Positions 58,307-64,000 of a DNA stretch of 64,000 nucleotides are shown here, piece by piece. The stretch lies in NCBI RefSeq assembly GCF_029223585.1, contig NZ_CP119424.1, positions 558,001 to 622,000 of the forward strand, in the 5' to 3' direction. Within the stretch, counting starts at the first letter, position 1; each line of letters begins with the position of its first letter. The position numbers and the translations under genes are program-made. The stretch comes from Photobacterium sp. DA100 (GTDB lineage: Bacteria; Pseudomonadota; Gammaproteobacteria; Enterobacterales; Vibrionaceae). Under the pieces are notes generated by a model, which saw only the letters and a program-made list of their open reading frames with translations, searched no databases and had not been told where the DNA came from.

Positions 58307-59158
58307 ATGATTGAAAAAAAATATAGTATCCGGGTAATGACCAAGCAGGATTTAGCACAGGCGGTTGACTGGGCCGCGGCTGAAGGTTGGAATCCAGGGC
58401 TTTATGACATTGAATCGTTTTACGCTGCTGATCCCAATGGTTTTTTGGTGGGGTATCTGGGGGAGGAGCCGATTTCATCGATCTCTGTGGTGAAGTACGA
58501 TGATAGCTATGGCTTTTTGGGCTTTTATATCGTCAAACCAGAGTATCGAGGCCGGGGTTATGGCTTCGAGTTGTGGCAAGCTGGTTTGCAGTACCTGGCT
58601 GGGTGTAATGTTGGCCTGGATGGGGTTGTTGAACAGCAGGCCAATTATAAGCAGTCTGGCTTTAAACTCGCTTATGGCAACATCCGCTTTGAGGGTTTCG
58701 GTGGGGGCGAAGAGCCAGAGGGTATTGGGTTGGTCGATCTCTGTGAATTGCCACTTAGTGAAGTGCTGGACTATGACCATGCTTTTTTCCCTGCCGATAG
58801 GCAATGCTTTTTGCAAGCCTGGATAGGGCAGACAGGCTCCACTGCACTGGGCATAAAACAGGCCGGAAAGCTAGTGGGTTACGGAGTTATCAGGCCTTGT
58901 CGAAATGGTTTCAAAATCGGCCCATTGTTCGCCGAAGATGTTTTGCTGGCGGAAGAGTTGTTCCTTGCGTTGAAAGCGCATGCATCAGCAACTGACAACA
59001 TCTATCTTGATGTGCCGGAAGTAAACCTGCCGGGTGTCGCACTGGCCGAGAAGTATAATATGGAGCCGGTATTTACGACCGCGCGTATGTATACGGGAGA
59101 CATTCCTGCGATATCGGTTAATCGTACTTTTGGCGTCACAACGTTTGAATTGGGGTGA
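58307..59158 (+). CDS. Two-domain GNAT acetyltransferase (DUF1248-type C terminus)
   Basis: 283 residues; ATG 58307 has AAGGGGC upstream. Residues 1-130 form a GNAT domain with the acetyl-CoA loop VKPEYRGRGYGFELWQAG and the start YSIRVMTKQDLAQAVDWAAAEGWNPG, typical of the YitH-like group. The C-terminal part (about 150-275; GYGVIRPCRNGFKIGPLFAEDVLLAEELFLAL, NIYLDVPEVNLPGVALAEKYNMEPVFTTARMYTG) is the second GNAT-like domain (DUF1248/Acetyltransf_18). Substrate unknown. Confidence 0.88.
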   Translation: MIEKKYSIRVMTKQDLAQAVDWAAAEGWNPGLYDIESFYAADPNGFLVGYLGEEPISSISVVKYDDSYGFLGFYIVKPEYRGRGYGFELWQAGLQYLAGCNVGLDGVVEQQANYKQSGFKLAYGNIRFEGFGGGEEPEGIGLVDLCELPLSEVLDYDHAFFPADRQCFLQAWIGQTGSTALGIKQAGKLVGYGVIRPCRNGFKIGPLFAEDVLLAEELFLALKAHASATDNIYLDVPEVNLPGVALAEKYNMEPVFTTARMYTGDIPAISVNRTFGVTTFELG

Positions 59159-59402
59159 CGCTGTCACGCTTTGTGGGTGATTCAGATATGAAACAGCAGT
59201 TAATCTGCCTATTGGTTAGAGCAATAAACCTAGTTGAAATGTAAGAGAGTTTTTCATTGCTTACCTATAATTCAATCACTTGAATAATACCATTAATATT
59301 TTCATGGTTTTTGACGGTCCGCTTGACGCAATTTTACAGAAATCGAACATTGTTTTTCGTTATGGGGGGTAATCTAGCGCCATAAAAGAGTGGAGTAAAA
59401 CC

Positions 59403-59813
59403 ATGAAATTACAATTTAGAGCGGAATCAAAACAATCGGCAAAGGCTGTGAAGTCTTGGAAAAAAAGCCTAGCGGTAGGTGTAATGGCCATGGCTGTCAT
59501 GTCGGTGGGCCTAACAGTTCCAAGTGTTGCAGAGGCTAAGGGCCATAAGCATGGTCATCATCACAAGCACCACAAACATAAACACTACAAACACAAGCAC
59601 CATAAACATCACGTGGTCGTGGTAAAGCCAAGGCCACCAAAGAAAAAGGTAGTCGTTGTTCATAAGCCACCACGCCATCGGTATTACCACCGTAGTCGAC
59701 TACCTGAGATTGCCACCTTTGCGGTCATTGCCGGTGCGACATATGCCATTATCGATAACCACTACTATAAACGTCGTGGTGATAACTATGAGTACGTTGA
59801 AAAACCGAGATAA
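59403..59813 (+). CDS. His/Lys-rich exported protein
   Basis: 136 residues. A Sec signal (about 1-45, long basic N-region, cleavage near VAEAKG) is followed by a block of almost only His and Lys (46-70), a KPRPPKKK/HKPPRHR basic Pro-rich stretch, a short hydrophobic segment (IATFAVIAGATYAII, about 103-117) and a Tyr-rich polar tail. It could chelate Ni, Zn or Cu in the periplasm or bind negatively charged surfaces; no family is recognised. Single gene with a hairpin downstream. Confidence 0.75.
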   Translation: MKLQFRAESKQSAKAVKSWKKSLAVGVMAMAVMSVGLTVPSVAEAKGHKHGHHHKHHKHKHYKHKHHKHHVVVVKPRPPKKKVVVVHKPPRHRYYHRSRLPEIATFAVIAGATYAIIDNHYYKRRGDNYEYVEKPR

Positions 59814-59824
59814 ATATATTCGAG

Positions 59825-59844
59825 ATGCCCTGCACGCAGGGCAT
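59825..59844 (+). terminator. Hairpin after His/Lys-rich gene
   Basis: ATGCCCTGC-AC-GCAGGGCAT nine-pair stem, followed by a T-rich but interrupted stretch. Confidence 0.6.
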
Positions 59845-60076
59845 TGTGTTATTTGTGTACATTTTGAACGATGTTCATAATTTTATGCGTTTATAGACAA
59901 ACTTTTGCTATTAGTCTGTTATAGTTACCTGATGATGCAATGAATTGCTTACCATCGGCAGTCAAAACACTGCAATTTTGATGTAGTCGCTGGATAGTTC
60001 AGGAAAAATCCACCCACATATTGAACGGTGTTTTATTTCTGGGTGCTAGATAAAAACTTAACCGGTTGGTGTCAGG

Positions 60077-60757
60077 ATGAAAAAATTAGTGTTAATGGCT
60101 GTCGCATCGATGTTCTTGTACGGGTGTGCAAGCTCTCATCAGGATGAGCCATCTTCGGTGATCCCTGTTGATTTGAAGAAGAGCGAGCTTATACAAGTAC
60201 TAAGCGAAAAGGCGACAAAAGACCCACTAGATGTTCAGTATTTGCTTTTAAAAGCGGAGATGAACAATAAAGATATGGTTGATTTCAGAGAGCAGCTTAT
60301 TCTGGCGTTAGGGCAGGAGCAAATAAACAATAGCTTTATCCCGCAGTCTGAATTAGTGAACCTGCTTGCTATCGCGAAAGCAAAGCCAAATGGTTGTTAC
60401 GTCAAAGATGATTACGAGTACTACAGCCCTGAATTGCAAAAAGATGTTATTTTTGTGGTGGAAAACATGAAGGCCTGCGCCATGGATGATAATTACTTGG
60501 CACTCGATACGAGTATTGGCGATTTCCAAATAGATGTGAAGTATGGCGATACAGTGATGAATACATCACGAAAAAAATCGTATTTTCACAACTATGTGAA
60601 AATTGAGGAAAACTCATATTCATCTCTTTCAGTGGGAAAGCTAACGCTGACGGAAAAGCTGCTGTCGTTTGAAACTGAGGCTGGTGTTGTGTTTGAGGTT
60701 GATGAGAAAGGCATTGTAACCCGCAGTGATATCGGGTTGATTGGGGTGGTCCATTAA
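60077..60757 (+). CDS. Hypothetical lipoprotein, 226 residues
   Basis: Signal peptide MKKLVLMAVASMFLYGC with lipobox (LYGC, Cys17) followed by ASS. The mature protein is acidic and mixed alpha/beta with no recognised domain; the N-terminal third is helical (KSELIQVLSEKATKDPLDVQYLLLKAEMNN), the rest predicted beta (VGKLTLTEKLLSFETEAGVVFEVDEKG). Monocistronic, with a terminator downstream. Confidence 0.75.
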   Translation: MKKLVLMAVASMFLYGCASSHQDEPSSVIPVDLKKSELIQVLSEKATKDPLDVQYLLLKAEMNNKDMVDFREQLILALGQEQINNSFIPQSELVNLLAIAKAKPNGCYVKDDYEYYSPELQKDVIFVVENMKACAMDDNYLALDTSIGDFQIDVKYGDTVMNTSRKKSYFHNYVKIEENSYSSLSVGKLTLTEKLLSFETEAGVVFEVDEKGIVTRSDIGLIGVVH

Positions 60758-60781
60758 TCTGCCACTATAACGGTACAAATT

Positions 60782-60808
60782 AAAGCCCACTTCATCAGTG
60801 GGCTTTAT
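60782..60808. terminator. Terminator between lipoprotein gene and gntP
   Basis: AAAGCCCACT-TCATC-AGTGGGCTTT ten-pair stem between convergent genes. Confidence 0.9.
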
Positions 60809-60840
60809 TCGTTACTGAGGTTTTTTATTCAGTTGCTTTA

Positions 60841-62292
60841 TTACGCAGCCACTTCTTTCGGCGCATCAAGTTTGCGTGTTTTCATCCAGGCCACGATAGC
60901 ACCCAGTACAGCCAGCGGAATGATCGGGTCGATTAGCGTTCCACCCTTACCAAAGAACAAGTTCAGCGTCATGATGATGCTCGCACCGATTGCCCAAGCA
61001 ATAGTCGAAGTCAGGCTCCAAATCTTCAGCTGGTCTGATAGCTCAGTGATACCCAGCGTACGGCTGATGATATGGAAGTAAGAGTCGTTGAGGTGTGAGA
61101 AACCAACAGGGCCAACGGCACATGCCAGCGCGACGAAGACAGGATCGAGGCCTAGTGTTTCTACTAGCGGTAAGGTCATTGTCGCAGCGACCATCATTGA
61201 CGCCGTTGCAGAGCCTTGAATCAGACGCAGCATCGAAGCAATAGCCAGTGGAACAAGTAGCGGTGGGATGCCACTGCTTGCAATCACCTCAGCAACCTGC
61301 GGACCAGCGCCAGATGCTTTTAGTACAGCTCCCATTGCGCCACCACAACCTGTTACGACTAGGATTAGGCCGGTTGTTGATAGGGCATCATCCATGGAGC
61401 CAATCATTTCTTTGCGGTCAATCTGTGTTGTAAGGCCATACAGTGCCATTAGAACACCGATACCTACAGCAACAACCGGGTTACCCACTAGCTGAAGGAA
61501 CGTATGGAAGAAGCTAGTGCCTTCGCCAATCATTGTGTTTGCCAAAATTAGCGCGATTGGTACAAGGATAGGGCCAAACGATAGGAAGTTACTTGGTAGA
61601 TCCTCGTCTTTGGTTTCTTTTACGTTTTCTAGGTTTGCCCAATCAGCTTCGCTTGTGATCCAGTTTTCACCGTTCGGTACGCGGTAGTATTGCTGGCCCA
61701 CTTTGCGGATATAGATAAGTGATAGCACCATCATAGGGATAGATACAGCCAAACCCCACATCATGTACACACCCAGGTCAACACCAAGGATACCTGAAAC
61801 AGCGACAGGCCCAGGCGTTGGTGGTACTAGTGCGTGGGTGATAAGTAGACCCAGTGCCAGTGTTACCCCCAAGCCTACGGCAGATTTACCTGTATTGCGC
61901 GAGATTGCTCGGACCAGCGAGTGTAGCAGTACATAAGCTGAGTCACAGAAAACAGGGATCGCCACAAGTACGCCGGTAAAGCCTAGCGCGAGATCTTCAC
62001 GCCCTTTACCGCAGATCTTGACGAAAGTTTTTGCCATTCTCACAGCGGCGCCCGATTTCTCGAAACATGCCCCCATGATGACACCAAAAGCGATGATTAG
62101 GCCGATTCCGCCTAGAACGCCGCCAAAGCCTGATTTAATTGCGTTAACCAGTTCAGTCGGTGCCATGCCTGCAAATAGGCCCATGATCAAGCATGAGAGC
62201 ACCATTGCCAGTGCGACAGGGATACGGGTCTTGATGATCATGACCATCATTGCGGTAATACCAACAATAATGCCTAGAATTGCTCCATCCAT
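60841..62292 (-). CDS. GntP-family sugar-acid permease
   Basis: 483 residues, about 12-14 helices, gluconate:proton symporter family (GntP). Clear marks are FGGVLGGIGLIIAFGVIMGACFEKSGAA, IPVFCDSAYVLLHSLVRAI and ITHALVPPTPGPVAVSGILG, and a C-terminal VGFSHLNDSYFHIISRTLG. Lying behind otnI-otnC-otnK, it probably imports erythronate, threonate or related four-carbon acids rather than gluconate. AAGGAATG precedes the ATG; a 136-base gap separates it from otnI. Confidence 0.9.
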   Translation of the reverse strand: MDGAILGIIVGITAMMVMIIKTRIPVALAMVLSCLIMGLFAGMAPTELVNAIKSGFGGVLGGIGLIIAFGVIMGACFEKSGAAVRMAKTFVKICGKGREDLALGFTGVLVAIPVFCDSAYVLLHSLVRAISRNTGKSAVGLGVTLALGLLITHALVPPTPGPVAVSGILGVDLGVYMMWGLAVSIPMMVLSLIYIRKVGQQYYRVPNGENWITSEADWANLENVKETKDEDLPSNFLSFGPILVPIALILANTMIGEGTSFFHTFLQLVGNPVVAVGIGVLMALYGLTTQIDRKEMIGSMDDALSTTGLILVVTGCGGAMGAVLKASGAGPQVAEVIASSGIPPLLVPLAIASMLRLIQGSATASMMVAATMTLPLVETLGLDPVFVALACAVGPVGFSHLNDSYFHIISRTLGITELSDQLKIWSLTSTIAWAIGASIIMTLNLFFGKGGTLIDPIIPLAVLGAIVAWMKTRKLDAPKEVAA

Positions 62293-62428
62293 TTCTTCAT
62301 TCCTTTTAATTGCCTGCTGCGCAGGTTCTATTTCACGTCGTTTATCAGAGTTTTAAATGGGGCACCTTAGCTAGCAGATGCCGCAAACTGTGTTACTTAG
62401 CCTTTCTACAAAAGGTGAAACTTCATAT

Positions 62429-63205
62429 TTATAAGTATGGTTTTAGCCAACCGAGCCCTTCGACTGTGGTTGCTTTCGGGTTATATTCACAGCCGATCCA
62501 GCCGCTATAGCCCGACTCGTCCAGCACATTGAATAGGTGCGGGTAGTTCAGTTCGCCTTCGCTTGGCTCGTGGCGATTCGGTACCGAGGCAATTTGGATA
62601 TGGCCGGTGTACTCCGCCAGGTCACGGATCAATACTGTGAGGTCACCATCCATAATTTGGGCGTGGTACAGGTCGAGCTGTAGCTTGACGTTCGGGCGTT
62701 CAACCTGTTTTATCAGCTCTACCGCTTCACGCTGGTGCGATATGAAATAGCCCGGTACATCACGGTTGTTCAAAGGTTCAATCATCAGCTCAATACCGTG
62801 CTCGGCAAAGACATCCGCGGCAAAGCGAATGTTGCTGATAAATGTGTCTACGTGTTGTTGATAGCTGAAGGCGCTATCGACAATACCCGACATGGCATGG
62901 ACTTTTTTACAACCAAGGGAAAGGGCATAGTTCAGAGCTGTATCGACGCTGGCACGGAACTCTTCTTCACGTCCCGGGATGGCTGCAAAACCTCGCTCGC
63001 CAGCATCCCAGTTGCCCGGCGGCATATTGAACAGCGCCTGTTCGAAGCCATATTTCTTCAGCTTGTCTGCGAGTACTTCTGCGTCATAGGCGTAAGGGAA
63101 AAGGTATTCCACTGCCTTGAAACCGGCTTGGTGGGCTTGTTCGAAACGCTCGATAAACGGCACTTCGGTAAAAAGCATGGTGAGATTTGCAGCGAATTTA
63201 GCCAT
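62429..63205 (-). CDS. otnI: OtnI, 2-oxo-tetronate isomerase
   Basis: 258-residue TIM-barrel of the hydroxypyruvate-isomerase/xylose-isomerase-like family. MAKFAANLTMLFTEVPFIERFEQAHQAGFKAVEYLFPY is its usual N terminus; metal ligands lie in LMIEPLNNRDVPGYFIS (Glu), LQLDLYHAQIMDGD (Asp/His) and IGCEYNPKA (Glu). In the Otn pathway it interconverts 2-oxo- and 3-oxo-tetronate. It begins one base inside the otnC stop. Confidence 0.9.
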   Translation of the reverse strand: MAKFAANLTMLFTEVPFIERFEQAHQAGFKAVEYLFPYAYDAEVLADKLKKYGFEQALFNMPPGNWDAGERGFAAIPGREEEFRASVDTALNYALSLGCKKVHAMSGIVDSAFSYQQHVDTFISNIRFAADVFAEHGIELMIEPLNNRDVPGYFISHQREAVELIKQVERPNVKLQLDLYHAQIMDGDLTVLIRDLAEYTGHIQIASVPNRHEPSEGELNYPHLFNVLDESGYSGWIGCEYNPKATTVEGLGWLKPYL

Positions 63206-63837
63206 TATTTGCCTCTCCCTTGTAGGTCTGTGATTTCTTCTTCGCTAAGGTATCGAATTGACTTCCCATCCAGCATTAATGCGAGTTTCGCGGTTTCTTC
63301 CAGCTCTTCGGCATTGTCGACAGCATCAGTCAGGTTACTACCTGTGACAACCGGACCGTGGTTAGCCAGTAAGAAGGCCCGGTAGTCAGCTGCTCGCTTG
63401 GCCAGCTCTTCAGCTATGCGCGGATCGCCTGGACGTAGATACGGAATCACTGGCAGCTTGCCGATACGCATTACGAAATAGGGTGTGAATGGTTTAATGG
63501 CGTTGTTGGTGTCCAGCCCTTGCAAGCAAGACAGCGCTGTTAGGTAAGTCGAGTGCAAATGGACAATGGCATTGCATGCACTGTTGTTACGGTAAATCGC
63601 CAAGTGGAATGCCACTTCCTTCGATGGACGGTCACCTGAAATGTGGTTGCCGTCAATATCAACTACCGATAAACGATCCGCATCCAGTCGGCCAAATGAA
63701 GATCCGGTCGGTGTTGCCAAAAAGTGCCCGTTCGGCAGTTTGAGAGAGAGGTTACCTGCACCACCGGTGGCGTAACCGCGCTCGAACATCGAGCGAGCAA
63801 GCGTTACCATCTGCTCTCTGAGTTGTTGTTCAGTCAT
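63205..63837 (-). CDS. otnC: OtnC, 3-oxo-tetronate 4-phosphate decarboxylase (class II aldolase family)
   Basis: 210 residues from ATG 63837 (MTEQQLREQMVTLARSMFERGYATGGAGNLS); the frame opens 14 codons earlier without support. It is a zinc-dependent class II aldolase/adducin-type enzyme with metal His in VHLHSTYLTALSC and LLANHGPVVTG. In the tetronate pathway it decarboxylates 3-oxo-tetronate 4-phosphate to dihydroxyacetone phosphate. It overlaps the upstream otnK by eight bases. Confidence 0.9.
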   Translation of the reverse strand: MTEQQLREQMVTLARSMFERGYATGGAGNLSLKLPNGHFLATPTGSSFGRLDADRLSVVDIDGNHISGDRPSKEVAFHLAIYRNNSACNAIVHLHSTYLTALSCLQGLDTNNAIKPFTPYFVMRIGKLPVIPYLRPGDPRIAEELAKRAADYRAFLLANHGPVVTGSNLTDAVDNAEELEETAKLALMLDGKSIRYLSEEEITDLQGRGK

Positions 63838-64000
63838 GGTAGAACCCTTGTGCCGTTTCGAAGAAGTTAACGTCACCAAAGTTGCCTGATTTCAGCGCCA
63901 GTGACAGCTTGCTGTCGACCGCTTTTACCCAAGGCACGCCCGGTGCGATTTGAGGGCCGATATGGAAACCTTTTACCCCTAGGCTTTGGGTTACAACCCC
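63830..64000 (-). CDS. otnK: OtnK, 3-oxo-tetronate kinase (3' end)
   Basis: The last 56 codons of a minus-strand gene entering from beyond the right edge. The sequence GFHIGPQIAPGVPW followed by LALKSGNFGDVNFFETAQGF is the C-terminal signature of the DUF1537 four-carbon acid sugar kinases. The enzyme phosphorylates 3-oxo-tetronate for OtnC. Its stop overlaps the otnC start by eight bases. The dehydrogenase (LtnD type) expected in the pathway is probably upstream, outside the window. Confidence 0.88.
   Translation of the reverse strand, partial: GVVTQSLGVKGFHIGPQIAPGVPWVKAVDSKLSLALKSGNFGDVNFFETAQGFYHD

Noticed and set aside
1..64000. CRISPR arrays, insertion sequences, prophage or integron features
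   Set aside because: No regularly spaced direct repeats, transposase, integrase or phage structural genes were recognised on either strand.
1..64000. tRNA or rRNA genes
   Set aside because: No cloverleaf with TTCGA-type T-loop and CCA end, and no rRNA-like conserved stretch, was noticed; a covariance search would be needed to exclude small RNAs.

Overview
The window reads as chromosomal DNA of a marine, facultatively anaerobic gammaproteobacterium, most likely Vibrionaceae (Vibrio/Photobacterium/Grimontia type). This rests on the combination of a vct-type catechol-siderophore ABC transporter, a chitin-oligosaccharide deacetylase, a DmsABC reductase, a TtrS/TtrR-like two-component pair, a DUF3010 protein and an Otn tetronate operon. 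It is an inference from gene content. No rRNA, tRNA, IS element, prophage or CRISPR array was recognised.

Layout. 1-2.8 kb: the end of a propionate (2-methylcitrate) operon, prpF (cut at the left edge) and prpE. 2.9-6.5 kb: small unknown genes, an FhuF-like ferric reductase, a DUF4239 membrane protein, a universal stress protein and an acetyltransferase. 6.7-21.7 kb: a D-glucuronate regulon. It comprises a GH3 glycosidase lipoprotein, a YhcH-family protein, an unrecognised 130-residue protein, a long minus-strand operon dctQ-dctM-uxuB-uxaC-kdgK-kdgA (then a racemase-like gene and ygjV), and plus-strand dctP, a UxuR-type GntR regulator and uxuA. Palindromes of the form TTGGTnnACCAA lie before the GH3 gene, yhcH, dctQ/dctP and the regulator gene, and probably mark the regulon. 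Together the genes import glucuronate by a TRAP system and convert it through fructuronate, mannonate and KDG to pyruvate and glyceraldehyde-3-phosphate. The galacturonate branch (uxaA, uxaB) is not in the window.

21.8-28.2 kb: a chemoreceptor, then an iron island with a siderophore-interacting reductase and vctPDGC-like importer genes under two Fur-box-like sites. 28.3-34.7 kb: DMSO reductase dmsABC, divergent from a TorD-family chaperone and a NapF-like ferredoxin, followed by an AraC regulator. 34.8-45.1 kb: ordinary housekeeping and unknown genes, including L-2-hydroxyglutarate dehydrogenase, a YgjP-like metalloprotease, an unusual tandem 6-pyruvoyl-tetrahydropterin-synthase-like protein and a phospholipase D-like lipoprotein.

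45.4-50.6 kb: the most intriguing locus. A Tat-exported flavoprotein, a small tetrahaem cytochrome and a NapC-type quinol dehydrogenase form a probable periplasmic reductase of unknown acceptor. They are divergent from a sensor kinase with a PhnD-like periplasmic domain and its FixJ-type regulator. The flavoprotein appears to lack the proton-donor arginine of fumarate reductases.

50.9-60.8 kb: a 21-codon microprotein gene with its own terminator, a LysE exporter/Lrp regulator pair, DUF2076, yceI-yceJ, a HAD hydrolase, a chitin-oligosaccharide deacetylase, a peroxiredoxin-like protein, a YgiN-like monooxygenase, an acetyltransferase, a His/Lys-rich exported protein and a lipoprotein. 60.8-64 kb: gntP-otnI-otnC-otnK (cut at the right edge) for four-carbon sugar acids.
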